Assembly: GCF_000384295.1 (NCBI RefSeq)
Contig: NZ_KB913037.1
Span: 7,937,533-8,001,532, forward strand
DNA: 64,000 bases
DNA from: Amycolatopsis balhimycina FH 1894
Lineage (GTDB): Bacteria > Actinomycetota > Actinomycetes > Mycobacteriales > Pseudonocardiaceae
Direction: 5' to 3'
Made by a program: the position numbers and the translations under genes
In this document: positions 47,705-57,035 of the stretch, piece by piece
How positions within the stretch are numbered: the first letter of the stretch is position 1
Layout: each line of letters begins with the position of its first letter
Notes under the pieces: generated by a model
The model's input: the letters and a program-made list of their open reading frames with translations, nothing else
What the model was told of the DNA's origin: nothing
Database searches by the model: none

Positions 47705-48370
47705 GTGGGCAAAGGGTCGGGAGTAGGCAGGCCGAGGGCGAGCGGAGCGGCGGCGAACCGCCCGGACGCGCGCCAGGCGGTGCTCGACGCGGCGGGTGAG
47801 CTGTTCACCGGAGCCGGGTACGCGGCCACGACGACCAGAGCGATCGCCGAACGCGCGGGACTGCGCCAGGCGTCGCTCTATTACCACTTCCCGGCGAAGG
47901 AAGACATCCTCGCGGCGCTGCTGGCCGAGACGGTCCGCCCGTCACTGGCCCTGGCGGCCCGGCTGGTGGCCGGCGAGGCCCCGGCGGCGGTCCGGCTGTG
48001 GGCGCTGGCGTACGCGGACATCGGCCTGCTCGGCGGAGCCCGCCACAACCTGGGCGCGCTGTACCTGCTGCCCGAGGTCGGCTCACCCAACCTGGCCCGC
48101 TTCCGCACGGAACGCGCGGAGCTGAAGGCGGCCTACGGCCGCCTGGTGGCGGCTTCGGGCGTGGCGCCGGACGCGGTGGCGATCCGGACGGACCTGGTGT
48201 TCGGGCTGGTGGAAAGCATCGCGGTGATCCGCCGCGACGACCCGGCTTTGGACGTCGAGGCCCACGTGCGGGAGGGGGCCGACGGGGTGGTCCGGCTGGT
48301 CGGGCTGGGTGAGCCGTCGGCGGAACTGCGCGCCGAGGCGCACGCCTTGCTGGCGACGCTCACCGACTGA
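47705..48370 (+). CDS. TetR-family transcriptional regulator
   Basis: A 221-residue repressor-type regulator. The N-terminal helix-turn-helix (TTRAIAERAGLRQASLYYHFPAKEDILAALL) follows a basic Gly-rich leader. The ligand-binding C-terminal domain is helical and undefined. It lies divergently beside the carboxylase operon, with palindromes in the 180-bp gap, so it probably controls that operon and itself. GTG start. Confidence 0.88.
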   Translation: MGKGSGVGRPRASGAAANRPDARQAVLDAAGELFTGAGYAATTTRAIAERAGLRQASLYYHFPAKEDILAALLAETVRPSLALAARLVAGEAPAAVRLWALAYADIGLLGGARHNLGALYLLPEVGSPNLARFRTERAELKAAYGRLVAASGVAPDAVAIRTDLVFGLVESIAVIRRDDPALDVEAHVREGADGVVRLVGLGEPSAELRAEAHALLATLTD

Positions 48371-48383
48371 CCGGCCCCGAACC

Positions 48384-48430
48384 CCAAATGTGGCATTGGG
48401 TGCGTTGGACGCACCCAATGCCACATTGGG
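48384..48430. terminator. Hairpin downstream of the tetR-type gene
   Basis: CCAAATGTGGCATTGGGTGC on the left pairs with ACGCACCCAATGCCACATTGGG on the right, with a three-base loop: ~22 bp of stem. It is a sister of the hairpin after dxs (23026-23081), with arm and loop changes. Confidence 0.75.
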
Positions 48431-48449
48431 TGCGGGAGAGGCCAGGGTT

Positions 48450-48563
48450 CCGGCAAAGTCGGCTGCTGCTGCGATGTCGTGAATGACTCATTCAGGTCTT
48501 CGGAGGTCCTGAATGAGTCATTCAAGACCTCCGGCGAGCCGCCGAACCGCGCGACTTTGCCGG
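48450..48563. repeat. Two 30-bp-period ATGASTCAT repeats inside 12-bp inverted repeats
   Basis: CCGGCAAAGTCG (48450-48461) and CGACTTTGCCGG (48552-48563) are exact inverse complements. Between them are two copies of GAATGASTCATTCA (from 48481 and 48511, 30 bp apart) with the AGGTCTTCGGAGGTCCT linker. No coding frame. The unit resembles a very small mobile-like or structured element. Confidence 0.65.
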
Positions 48564-48604
48564 GTCTCTGCAGGAGAGGACGGGGGGAAGCTTCTTGAGG
48601 CGCC

Positions 48605-49855
48605 TCAGGAAGCCACGGTCTGCAGCGCCTTGCTCAGCGCCGTGACCGTCAGCCCCACCTGCCACGGCCGGGCCCCGCCCGCCTGCAGGACTTCCGCCAC
48701 CGCGTCCTCGTCCGTCTCCGCGGGCGGGCGCCAGCACGTGCGGCGGACCAGGTCCGGCAGCAGGAGGTTCTCCACCGGCAGCCGGCGGTCCTCCGCGATC
48801 GCCGTCAGGGCCGCGCGGGCCGCCGACAGGCGGGCCGCGGCGTCCGGGTCCTTGTCCGCCCAGCGGTTCACCGGAGGCGGGCCGTCCGTCGGCTGGGCCG
48901 GCGACGGCAGTTCGGAAGCGGGGAGGGCGCGGGCCGCCTGCAGGTGGCGCAGCCAGCTCGCCGTGTACTTGCGCTGGACCCGGCCGCTGAACACCGGCAG
49001 CGCCTGCAGTTCCTCGACCGTCTTCGGGTCCGCCGTCACCGCGTTGATGATCGCGCTGTCCGGCAGGATGCGGCTCGGTGCGCGGTCGCGTTTGCGGGCC
49101 AGCTCGTCGCGGGCCTGCCACAGCTCGCGGACCGCCGCGAGGGCGCGGGGGCTGCGGATCTTGTGCACGCCGGACGTCCGGCGCCACGGCTCGGCCCGCG
49201 GGGGCGGCGGCGGGGCCGTCCGCACGAACTCGAACTCCTGCCGCGCCCACTCCAGCTTGCCCTGGGCGCCCAGCTCCGCTTCCAGCTTCTCGCGCAGCTG
49301 GATGAGCAGCTCGACGTCAAGGGCGGCGTAGTTCAGCCAGTCGACCGGCAGCGGCCGCTTCGACCAGTCGGCCGCGCTGTGCCCCTTCTCGAGGGTGTAG
49401 CCGAGCAGCAGCTCGACGAGCGTCCCCAGCGCGACGCGTTCGTAGCCCGCCAGCCGTCCGGCCAGCTCGGTGTCGAACAGCGCGGCCGGGCGCAGGCCCA
49501 GCTCGGCGAGGCAGGGGAGGTCCTGGGAGGCGGCGTGCAGCACCCACTCCAGGGAGTTGAGGACTTCGCGCAGCGGGGCGAGGTCGTCCACGGCGACCGG
49601 GTCGATCAGCACCGTGCCGGACCCTTCGCGGCGCAGCTGCACGAGATAGGCTTTGGGGAAGTACCGGTAGCCGGACGCGCGTTCGGTGTCGACGGCGACC
49701 GCGCCGGTGCCCGCGGCGAGCTTCGCGCAGGCCTCGGCCAGCGCGATCGGATCCGTGACCACCGGGGGCGTGCCCTCGGCGGGTTCGCGTAGCAGCACAG
49801 GGCCGCCCGTGGACTCGATCTCCATCCCGGTGTCCTCGGCCTCTGTGCTTCCCAT
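48605..49855 (-). CDS. rnd: RNase D-type 3'-5' exonuclease with HRDC domain
   Basis: A 416-residue DEDDy exoribonuclease for RNA 3' ends (Rv2681 homologue). Catalytic Asp/Glu in VAVDTERASGY (~53-63), the second Asp region in LHAASQDLP (~107-115), and NYAALDVELLIQL (~173-185) with the tyrosine and final Asp. An HRDC domain (RELWQARDELARKRDRAPSRI) follows at ~245, and a second helical region ends the protein. ATG 49855. It stands next to the frameshifted response regulator and the DUF3000-hemE block, as in related actinobacteria. Confidence 0.9.
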   Translation of the reverse strand: MGSTEAEDTGMEIESTGGPVLLREPAEGTPPVVTDPIALAEACAKLAAGTGAVAVDTERASGYRYFPKAYLVQLRREGSGTVLIDPVAVDDLAPLREVLNSLEWVLHAASQDLPCLAELGLRPAALFDTELAGRLAGYERVALGTLVELLLGYTLEKGHSAADWSKRPLPVDWLNYAALDVELLIQLREKLEAELGAQGKLEWARQEFEFVRTAPPPPPRAEPWRRTSGVHKIRSPRALAAVRELWQARDELARKRDRAPSRILPDSAIINAVTADPKTVEELQALPVFSGRVQRKYTASWLRHLQAARALPASELPSPAQPTDGPPPVNRWADKDPDAAARLSAARAALTAIAEDRRLPVENLLLPDLVRRTCWRPPAETDEDAVAEVLQAGGARPWQVGLTVTALSKALQTVAS

Positions 49856-49923
49856 GGTTGACGACCCTACGGGACGGGCTTACCGCGCCTGGTCCGCCCG
49901 CCCCGCAGGGAGGTGTGCTTTCG

Positions 49924-50641
49924 TCAGCGGATGACGCCGGCTCGCATGGCCAGTGCCACCATCTGTGCCCGGTCGCCCGTGCCGAGCTTGCGCCCGATCC
50001 GGGAGAGGTGGGACTTGACGGTGAGGGCGGAGAGCGAAAGCTCCTCGCCGATCTCCTTGTTGGACTGCCCGTCGGCGACCAGCTGGAGCACCTCCACCTC
50101 ACGAGCGGACAGCTCGCGCGGGGTGTTGTCGGTGCCCGCGACGCGGGTCCCGGTGGCCAGCACCGGAGCCACGCTCGGGTCGGCGTAAACGCCGCCCTCG
50201 AGCACACGCCGCACGCCATCGGTCACGACGACCGGCGACGCGGACTTCAGCAGGTACGCCTGGGCCCCGGCCTGGAAGGCCGAGCGGACCGCGTACGGGT
50301 CGTCCGAGGATGCGAGGACCACCACGCGCGGCCAGCCGTGGCTACGGAGTTCCGTAACCAGCTCGATGCCGCTGCCGTCCGGCAGTCCGAGATCGAGGAT
50401 CGCCAGGTCACAAGGCCCAGTGGCCTGTGCTCGCGCCCTCGCCTCGGCCACCGTGGCGGCTTCGTGGACGGTGCCCGCACCCATCTTGTGCGAGTCTTGC
50501 TGCGATTGCCTCCCTCAACAGCGGGTGGTCGTCGACCACCAACACGGAAAAGAGCTCTTCCCGCGGATGCGGAACCATGCTCGCCGGCAACGCGCCGGCT
50601 GGCGTGGATCGGACGGCCTGAGAAATGCCGACGGTAGCCAC
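49924..50641 (-). pseudogene. LuxR/NarL-type response regulator split by a single-base frameshift
   Basis: A receiver plus LuxR helix-turn-helix regulator. GTG 50641, after GGGAGGT, opens a frame that reads VLVVDDHPLLREAIAARLAQ and then goes off frame. The rest continues from 50484 in the next frame: MGAGTVHEAATVAEARA, phospho-acceptor Asp in LAILDLGLPDG, then HTH text SNKEIGEELSLSALTVKSHL to the stop. Removing one A in the CACAAGATGGG stretch near 50485-50492 would restore a ~238-residue protein. Both halves are otherwise intact. It may be a real mutation, a sequence error or recoding; the 186-residue part alone lacks the first strand and the acidic Asp pair of the receiver. Confidence 0.8.
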
Positions 50642-51380
50642 GTCACTACCTCCCTGGAGTCGGTCGTGCCCCCCGACCGGCACCGGGACCTTCGGCCGTT
50701 CAGCCGCGCCAGCTTTAGACCGAAAGTGGTGTCGTCGAAGGCACTGTAGCCGCCCCGAGGCCGTTGCGGGGGGATCGAATGGGTATCTATCTCAAACGAA
50801 CAGTCACTCAGTGGGTTCGAAGTAACACGATCGGGCTAGTACACGGCGGGTTGCTAACGGATAGCCCAGCGAACACGATGCTATGAAGTTACCGGCGTCC
50901 AAATGGCCGTGCAGATGAGGCGTGCAGCTTCCGGTGCGCCTAGTGGCGGGGGGCCGGATGGGTGCCCAAGGCACCCGGAATGTGGCCCCGGCCGGGGCAT
51001 GATCAACTTCCCGGCGGCGGCCCGGCGGCCTGTTTTCCGGCCGCGGATGGTGACTGTCCGTGTCGTTCGGGGCGCGTGTCCGCGGCCGGCGCGGCAAGTT
51101 GATCTTGTTGCGGTGCGTGACCACCTCGTGTCACGAACGGGGATGCCCGCCGGGGACGTGAATCAGCCTCAGGAACGTCGAGGTGAAGCCCGGGGTTCCC
51201 CCATCGGGTGGACCGCCCCGCGTGCGCAGCGGCGTCCACAGGCGTCCGAACGGGTGCGGTTGGACGGCGTTCAGCGGAAGCTGAATTTGCTCACATTCGT
51301 ACAAAGGGCGGTTCCGGAGCGGCCGGCGGCGGCCGTCCGTTGCCGTTTCGTTGCCGAAGACCGCCCGGACGGCCGGGGGA
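50642..51380. other. 739-bp gene-free region upstream of the response regulator and past the DUF3000 gene
   Basis: The two flanking genes face away from or past this region, and it holds no frame I would support; open frames here give Arg/Pro-rich, family-less translations. It is less GC-rich than the genes, especially 50760-50920 (several TA-rich stretches), and carries a strong nested hairpin at 51001-51104. Promoter signals for the response regulator must lie at its left end. Confidence 0.45.
51001..51104. ncRNA. Candidate structured RNA or hairpin element
   Basis: GATCAACTT (51001-51009) pairs with AAGTTGATC (51096-51104), and inside it CCGGCCGCGGA (51037-51047) pairs exactly with TCCGCGGCCGG (51079-51089). 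After the outer arm comes TTGTTG. The nested form in a non-coding gap suggests a small RNA or leader, but no promoter is certain and the direction is unknown. A GC-driven chance fold is possible. Confidence 0.35.
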
Positions 51381-51944
51381 TCAGGAGCTCTGCCGCTGCC
51401 CGAAGAGGGTCACGCCGACCGGCGGCAGGCCCACGACGCTGGCCATCACCTGGCAGAAGGCCTGCCCGTGCGGCAGCAGCGCGGCGTCCGCCGGCGTCCA
51501 CGACGCCCGCAGCTCCAGGTCGTCGGTGCGCGCCGGGCCGGAGATGTCGCCGAAGCGGGCCGACGACGTCTCGGTCACCGTGCCGCCGAGGGCCTTCCAG
51601 CTCGCGCCCGACACCTCGAGCGCGTCGGTGAGCCACGACCAGCCCACCCCGGGCAGGAAGGGATCGGTGGCCAGTTCGCGGTCGAGCTCCGCGCGCACGT
51701 ACATGACGAGACGCAGCACGCCGTCCCAGCCGTCCTGGCCGTCCGGGTCGTGCAGCAGGACCAGCCGGCCCGAGGCCAGCACGTCGGCGGGGCCGGCCAC
51801 TTCGCAGCTGACCGCGTACGACCACGGCGCGAGCCGCTGCGGCGGGCGCATCGGCTCCAGCAGCACCTCCCGGCGGGGCCGGACGGACTGCAGCGCCGCG
51901 ACTGCTTCGCGGAAGAGCTCGGGCACTGGCGTCATCGCGGTCAC
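51381..51944 (-). CDS. DUF3000 family protein
   Basis: A 187-residue actinobacterial protein of unknown function (Rv2680 homologue). [21 protein letters not shown] and [35 protein letters not shown] are the conserved stretches. No membrane segment or signal. Start GTG 51944, or ATG 51935 three codons on. It is divergent from hemE with ~87 bp between, a position kept in mycobacteria. Confidence 0.87.
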   Translation of the reverse strand: MTAMTPVPELFREAVAALQSVRPRREVLLEPMRPPQRLAPWSYAVSCEVAGPADVLASGRLVLLHDPDGQDGWDGVLRLVMYVRAELDRELATDPFLPGVGWSWLTDALEVSGASWKALGGTVTETSSARFGDISGPARTDDLELRASWTPADAALLPHGQAFCQVMASVVGLPPVGVTLFGQRQSS

Positions 51945-52031
51945 GCATCGACTTTAAGGCGGGCACGCCCTGTTGCGGGCGCAGGCGCGCCGAGAGAACG
52001 GCCCGTCCGGGCACGTGGCACGATTGCGGCG

Positions 52032-53111
52032 ATGTCTCCGACCACGCCCTTGCCGCCCTTGCCGCAGCCAACTGCCACGTCCGGCCGCCGCGAGCTGCCC
52101 GAAGCCCCGTTCCTGGCCGCAGCGCGCGGCGAACGCCCGGCGCGCACGCCCGTCTGGTTCATGCGCCAGGCCGGTCGTTCGCTGCCCGAGTACCGCGCCC
52201 TCCGCGAGGGCGTGCCGATGCTCGACGCCTGCTTCGACCCCGAGATGCTCGCCGAGATCACGCTGCAGCCGGTCCGCCGCCACGGCGTCGACGCCGCGAT
52301 CCTGTTCAGCGACATCGTGGTGCCGCTCAAGGCCGCCGGGGTCGACATCGACATCGTGCCCGGCACCGGCCCGGTGGCCGCCGCGCCGGTGCGCGACCTC
52401 GCCGCCGTGAAAGCGCTGCCGGAGCTGGAGATCGACCAGGTCTCGAAGGTCGCCGACGGCGTCCGGCTGCTCGTCGAGCGGCTCGGCGGGACCCCGCTGA
52501 TCGGCTTCGCCGGCGCGCCGTTCACGCTGGCCAGCTACCTCATCGAGGGCGGCCCGAGCCGCAACCACGAGCACACCAAGGCGCTCATGCACTCCGAACC
52601 GGCGCTGTGGCACGAGCTGGCCGGGCGGCTGGCCGACGTCGCGCTGACGTTCCTGCGGGCGCAGCTCGACGCCGGCGTCGACGCGATCCAGCTGTTCGAC
52701 TCCTGGGCCGGCGCGCTGTCCGAGCGGGACTACCGCGAGTTCGTGCTGCCGCATTCGGCGAAGGTCCTCGAAGGCGTCGCGTCCTACGGCGTGCCGCGGA
52801 TCCACTTCGGCGTCGGCACGGGCGAGCTCCTCGCCGCGATGCGCGACGCGGGCGCCGACGTCGTCGGCGTCGACTGGCGGATCCCCCTGGACGAGGCGGT
52901 GCGGCGCCTCGGCGGGAAGGCGATCGTCCAGGGCAACCTCGACCCGGCGCTGCTGCACGCGTCCTGGCCGGTGCTGGAGGCCGAGGTCCGGCGGATCGTC
53001 GAAGAAGGCAAGGCGGCCGGTGGCCACATCTTCAACCTCGGCCACGGCGTCCTGCCGGGTGTCGACCCGGACGTCCTGACCCGCGTGGCCGGGCTGGTGC
53101 ACGAGCTGTGA
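52032..53111 (+). CDS. hemE: Uroporphyrinogen III decarboxylase
   Basis: Removes four carboxyl groups from uroporphyrinogen III to give coproporphyrinogen III. The 359-residue protein has the substrate-site text [16 protein letters not shown] (~41-56), [28 protein letters not shown] and the C-terminal [12 protein letters not shown] 52032 lies close to a possible TSS with no Shine-Dalgarno, so the mRNA may be leaderless. The stop overlaps the hemG start (GTGA). It begins the haem block hemE-hemG-hemQ. Confidence 0.95.
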   Translation: MSPTTPLPPLPQPTATSGRRELPEAPFLAAARGERPARTPVWFMRQAGRSLPEYRALREGVPMLDACFDPEMLAEITLQPVRRHGVDAAILFSDIVVPLKAAGVDIDIVPGTGPVAAAPVRDLAAVKALPELEIDQVSKVADGVRLLVERLGGTPLIGFAGAPFTLASYLIEGGPSRNHEHTKALMHSEPALWHELAGRLADVALTFLRAQLDAGVDAIQLFDSWAGALSERDYREFVLPHSAKVLEGVASYGVPRIHFGVGTGELLAAMRDAGADVVGVDWRIPLDEAVRRLGGKAIVQGNLDPALLHASWPVLEAEVRRIVEEGKAAGGHIFNLGHGVLPGVDPDVLTRVAGLVHEL

Positions 53112-54511
53112 AGCGCGTCGCGGTCGTCGGGGGCGGCGTTTCCGGGCTGACCGCGGCGTACCGGCTGCGGCGGCTGCTCGGCGACGCCTGCGAAATCGTC
53201 GTGTTCGAGAAGACCCGGACGCCGGGCGGCAAGCTGCGCACAGTCGAGCTCGCCGGGGTGCCCTACGACGTCGGCGCCGAGGCGTTCCTCGTCCGCCGTC
53301 CCGAGATGCTCGCGCTGGCCGGCGAGCTGGGGATCGAAGTCGTCAACCCGACGAAGGCCCGCGCGAAGATCCACGCCGGCGGCACGGTGACCGGCCTGCC
53401 GCCGGGCACGGTGATGGGCGTGCCGGCGTCGGCGGAGTCGGTCGCCGGGGTCCTGTCGGAAGCGGGCCGCAAGGCCGTCGAGGCCGAGCCGTCGCTGCCG
53501 GAGCTGCGGCTGCCGGGCGGGGACGTGCCGCTGGGGCCGCTGCTGCGTTCGCGGTTCGGGGACGAGCTCGTCGACCGGCTCGTCGACCCGCTGCTCGGCG
53601 GCGTCTACGCGGGCGGCGCGGACGGCCTCGGCCTGCGTGCGACCATGCCGGGCCTGGCGTCGGCGGTGGCCGCGGGCGCGGGGTCGCTGACCGCGGCGGC
53701 CGCCGCACAGCTCCCGGCCAACCCGTCGGCCGCGCCCGTGTTCGGCACCGCGCCCGGCGGCCTGGGCACGGTGATCGACCGGCTCACCGACCTTTCCGGC
53801 GCCGAGCTGCGGACCGGGCTGCCGGTCTGCGAGATCGAGCGGCACGGCACCGGCTGGCGGCTGCGCATCGGCGCCGCGCCGACCGCGCACGCCCCGGCGG
53901 ACAACACCGAGGACGTCGACGCGGTGGTGCTCGCGGTGCCGGCGCCGTCGGCCCGCCGGCTCCTGGCCGACCCGGTCCCGGCGGCCTCGGCGGCGTTCGG
54001 CGAGGTGGAGCTGGCGTCGATGGCCGTCGTCGCGCTCGCGCTCCCGCCCGGCACGCGGCTGCCCGAGGCTTCGGGGATCCTCATCGGCCAGGGCGAACGA
54101 GACGCTTCCGGCGTGCCGTACGCGGCGAAGGCGTTCACGTTCTCTTCGCGGAAGTGGGCGCACCTGTCCACCGGGCCGGTGTTCGTCCGCGGCTCGGTCG
54201 GGCGCTTCGGCGACCTGGGCGTGCTGCAGGCCGACGACGTCGAGCTGGTCCGCGTGGTCCGCGACGACCTCGCCCGGCTGACCGGCGTGCGGGCGGCGCC
54301 GATCGAGACGCTGGTGACGCGCTGGGGCGGCGGGCTGCCGCAGTACGGCCCCGGGCACCTCGAGCGCGTCGAGCGGATCGAGAAAGCGGTCGCGGAGGTG
54401 CCGGGGCTGGCGGTCGCGGGCGCCGCCCTCCACGGCGTCGGGCTGCCCGCCTGCGTCGCGACCGCGGACGCCGCCGCGCAGCGGATCGCGGCCCACCTGA
54501 CGAGTGCGTAA
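53108..54511 (+). CDS. hemY: Coproporphyrinogen III oxidase (HemY/CgoX type)
   Basis: An FAD enzyme that in actinobacteria oxidises coproporphyrinogen III to coproporphyrin III (oxygen-dependent), often annotated as protoporphyrinogen oxidase. The 467-residue protein opens [19 protein letters not shown] (FAD dinucleotide motif) and ends with a flavin-contact region around [18 protein letters not shown]. Coupling to hemE by GTGA and the nearby hemQ place it in the coproporphyrin-dependent branch. No membrane segment stands out. A perfect hairpin follows. Confidence 0.9.
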   Translation: MKRVAVVGGGVSGLTAAYRLRRLLGDACEIVVFEKTRTPGGKLRTVELAGVPYDVGAEAFLVRRPEMLALAGELGIEVVNPTKARAKIHAGGTVTGLPPGTVMGVPASAESVAGVLSEAGRKAVEAEPSLPELRLPGGDVPLGPLLRSRFGDELVDRLVDPLLGGVYAGGADGLGLRATMPGLASAVAAGAGSLTAAAAAQLPANPSAAPVFGTAPGGLGTVIDRLTDLSGAELRTGLPVCEIERHGTGWRLRIGAAPTAHAPADNTEDVDAVVLAVPAPSARRLLADPVPAASAAFGEVELASMAVVALALPPGTRLPEASGILIGQGERDASGVPYAAKAFTFSSRKWAHLSTGPVFVRGSVGRFGDLGVLQADDVELVRVVRDDLARLTGVRAAPIETLVTRWGGGLPQYGPGHLERVERIEKAVAEVPGLAVAGAALHGVGLPACVATADAAAQRIAAHLTSA

Positions 54512-54568
54512 GGCCGTGAATGGCACATTGAGGGACTTCAAGTCCCTCAATGTGCCATTCACGGCCTT
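54511..54568. terminator. Perfect ~28-bp hairpin after hemY
   Basis: AGGCCGTGAATGGCACATTG and its exact inverse complement, followed by CCTTTCC. It starts on the last base of the hemY stop. It is almost the same as the hairpin at 35031-35081. Confidence 0.82.
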
Positions 54569-54631
54569 TCCGTGAGTGTCCTCACCTGACCCGTGGGGGC
54601 GGCCGGGTGGCCGCGGTGACAGGATGGAGTC

Positions 54632-55324
54632 ATGGCGCGGGTCAACTACAACGAGCTCAACGACACCATCCGGTACACCACCTGGTCGGTCTTCCGGATC
54701 GAGCCGGGCAAGCTGGGTGAGGACCGCGGGACGGCCGGCCGCGAGACCACGGAGTACCTCGACGGGCTCGAGGCCAAGGGCGTCATCGTCCGCGGTGTGT
54801 ACGACCTGGCCGCGCTGCGCGCCGACGCCGACTTCATGATCTGGTGGCACGCCGAAGAGATCGAACAGATCCAGGCCGCCTACGCCGGCTTCCGCCGGAC
54901 GCCGCTCGGCCGCGCGTCGACGCCGGTCTGGAGCCAGACCGCGCTGCACCGGCCCGCCGAGTTCAACAAGAGCCACATCCCCGCGTTCCTGGCCGGCGAA
55001 GAGGCCCGCAAGTTCATCTGCGTCTATCCGTTCGTGCGGTCCTACGAGTGGTACCTGCTGCCGGACGCCGACCGCCGCAAGATGCTCGCCGACCACGGCA
55101 AGGAAGCCCGCGACTACCCGGACGTGCGCGCCAACACCGTCGCGTCGTTCGCCCTCGGCGACTACGAGTGGATCCTCGCCTTCGAGGCCGACGAGCTGCA
55201 CCGGATCGTCGACCTGATGCGGCACCTGCGCGGCACCGAGGCGCGGCTGCACGTGCGCGAGGAGATCCCGTTCTACACCGGCACGCGCGTGCCGCCCGCC
55301 GAGCTCGTCGCGGCTCTCCCGTAG
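54632..55324 (+). CDS. hemQ: Coproheme decarboxylase ChdC (HemQ)
   Basis: Decarboxylates iron-coproporphyrin III (coproheme) to haem b using peroxide, the last step of the coproporphyrin-dependent pathway. The 230-residue protein has the chlorite-dismutase-like fold. Tyr132 in [11 protein letters not shown] is the expected radical-forming residue and His155 in [12 protein letters not shown] the proximal iron ligand. The length and start ([20 protein letters not shown]) fit the actinobacterial group. ATG 54632. Its TAG shares a base with the GTG of the next gene. Confidence 0.95.
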   Translation: MARVNYNELNDTIRYTTWSVFRIEPGKLGEDRGTAGRETTEYLDGLEAKGVIVRGVYDLAALRADADFMIWWHAEEIEQIQAAYAGFRRTPLGRASTPVWSQTALHRPAEFNKSHIPAFLAGEEARKFICVYPFVRSYEWYLLPDADRRKMLADHGKEARDYPDVRANTVASFALGDYEWILAFEADELHRIVDLMRHLRGTEARLHVREEIPFYTGTRVPPAELVAALP

Positions 55325-56679
55325 TGCCCACGACGACAGTGCGCCAGGTCGTGGAGGGCGTCTGGCACGCCCTCACCGGGTCCCAGCCGGGACCCTTCGA
55401 GCTGACCGGGACCGAGGACGTGCTGCCCGGGCCGTACCGGGTGGCCGCGGCGGCTTCCGCCTCGGTGGCCGCCGCGACCCTGGCGGCCGGCGAAATGCTG
55501 AAGCTGCGCGAGATCGAGCCGGGCGTCGTCACGGCGGACACGCGGCACGCGGCGGCGGCGTTCCACAGCGAGCAGCTGCTGCGGGTGGACGGCGTCGGCG
55601 CCGAGCCGGTCTGGGCGCCGCTGTCGGGCGACTACCGCGCGGCCGACGGCTGGGTGCGCCTGCACGCCAACTACCCGCGCCACGAAGCGGCGGTGTGCTG
55701 GGGGCTCGGCGTGCCCGGGAGCCGCGGCGCGGTCGCGAAGGCGGTTGCCGGGCGCGGCGCGCGGGAGGTCGAGCACGCCGTCGTCTCCGCCGGGGGAGCG
55801 GCCGCCGAACTGCGGTCGCCGTCGGACTGGGCCGGGCACCCGCAGGGCGCGGCAGTCGCTTCACTGCCGCTGGTGGACCTGGGCCTGATCGACGACGCTC
55901 CCAAGCGGACTCTGTTCTATTCGGACCGGCCGCTGGGCGGGATCCGGGTGCTGGAGCTGACGCACGTGCTCGCCGGGCCGGTGGCCGGCCGGGTGCTGGC
56001 CGCGCACGGCGCCGACGTGCTGCACGTCGGCGCGGCGCACCTGCCACGGGTCGAGGCGCTGGTGCGGGACACGAACCAGGGCAAGCGCTCGGCGTTCGTG
56101 GCACTGGACACCGAGGGCGGCCGCGCGCGGCTGAAGAAGCTGATCAGCCGCGCGGACGTGCTGGTGCAGTCGTTCCGGCCGGGCGCGCTGGCCCGCATCG
56201 GCTTCGGGCCGTCGGAGCTGGCTGCCCTGCGGCCGGGACTGGTGATCGCGGACCTGAGCGCGTACGGGTGGGAAGGCCCGTGGGCGCGGCGTCGCGGGTT
56301 CGACAGCCTGGTCCAGATGGCGAACGGCATGGCGTGGTCCGCGGAAGGGCCGTCGCCGCTGCCGGTCCAGGCGCTGGACCACGCAACGGGCTGGCTGGCG
56401 GCGGCGGCGGTGATGACGGCGCTGCGCCGCCAGGTCACCGACGGCGGCACGTGGCGGGCGCGCCTGTCGCTGGCCGGCACGGGCCGGTGGCTGGATTCCT
56501 TGGGGCGCAAGGACCCTGCCGCTGTGGACGTCGGCTACGGCGACTTGATGGAGGAAGCGGACAGCGGGTACGGCCGGCTGACCCGGGTCCGGATGGCGGG
56601 CGGGCTGCCGGGCGCGGAACCGCACTGGGACTTCGGGACGCGGCTGCCCGGTGTCGACAAACCGACCTGGACTCCCTGA
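55324..56679 (+). CDS. CoA-transferase family III (CaiB/BaiF-like) protein
   Basis: A 451-residue protein. The C-terminal ~250 residues begin GIRVLELTHVLAGPVAGRVLAAHGADVLHV, the classic CaiB/BaiF opening, with VRDTNQGKRSAFVALDTEGGRARLKKLISRADVLVQSFRPGAL-type text after it. The N-terminal ~195 residues carry related CoA-transferase-like text (PYRVAAAASASVAAATL...DGWVRLHANYPRH), so it is a two-part member. Substrate unknown. It is coupled to hemQ by a TAGTG overlap, although no link to haem is obvious; shared expression may be only positional. Confidence 0.82.
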   Translation: MPTTTVRQVVEGVWHALTGSQPGPFELTGTEDVLPGPYRVAAAASASVAAATLAAGEMLKLREIEPGVVTADTRHAAAAFHSEQLLRVDGVGAEPVWAPLSGDYRAADGWVRLHANYPRHEAAVCWGLGVPGSRGAVAKAVAGRGAREVEHAVVSAGGAAAELRSPSDWAGHPQGAAVASLPLVDLGLIDDAPKRTLFYSDRPLGGIRVLELTHVLAGPVAGRVLAAHGADVLHVGAAHLPRVEALVRDTNQGKRSAFVALDTEGGRARLKKLISRADVLVQSFRPGALARIGFGPSELAALRPGLVIADLSAYGWEGPWARRRGFDSLVQMANGMAWSAEGPSPLPVQALDHATGWLAAAAVMTALRRQVTDGGTWRARLSLAGTGRWLDSLGRKDPAAVDVGYGDLMEEADSGYGRLTRVRMAGGLPGAEPHWDFGTRLPGVDKPTWTP

Positions 56680-56696
56680 CGCGAGTTTGCTTGGGC

Positions 56697-57035
56697 TCAG
56701 CGACGGCGAAGGCGGTCTCGCAAGCCGCGCTTCGGCTTCGGCAGGTGGCCGCGCTCGATCAGCCACGTCACGAACTCGTCCGCGTACGCTCCCGACCGCT
56801 CCGCCGCCTTCTTCGGCCGTCCCGCGTTGAACTCCGTGAACAGCGGCCCGAATCGATCCCCGAGCGTCTCCGCCAGCTCCGGGCGCTGATTCGCCAGCAC
56901 CCGCCCGTGCTTGCGCCGCAGCACGTTCGCTTCGACGCGAAGCCGCGAAGCGTCGAAGCCGGGCGGGGGCGGGCCGTCCCCCAGGAGCGCGTGCAGCAGC
57001 TCCGCCTGCCGGCGGGCCAGCTCCTCGCGGCTCAC
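56697..57035 (-). CDS. Small basic/helical partner protein of the MNIO-TIGR04222 locus
   Basis: A 112-residue protein. The N-terminal helix [20 protein letters not shown] is followed by [16 protein letters not shown] and [22 protein letters not shown], a very basic tail. It looks like the small protein that accompanies DUF692 enzymes near TIGR04222 proteins in actinobacteria; I know no assigned function. It may be the partner or peptide-recognition subunit other MNIO enzymes need. The GTG start overlaps the MNIO stop (GTGA), which argues for a joint complex. It faces the CoA-transferase gene convergently with a 17-bp gap. Confidence 0.65.
   Translation of the reverse strand: MSREELARRQAELLHALLGDGPPPPGFDASRLRVEANVLRRKHGRVLANQRPELAETLGDRFGPLFTEFNAGRPKKAAERSGAYADEFVTWLIERGHLPKPKRGLRDRLRRR

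Noticed and set aside
50805..50880. tRNA-like T-arm (GGGTTCGAAG)
   Set aside because: No matching acceptor, D or anticodon arms around it.
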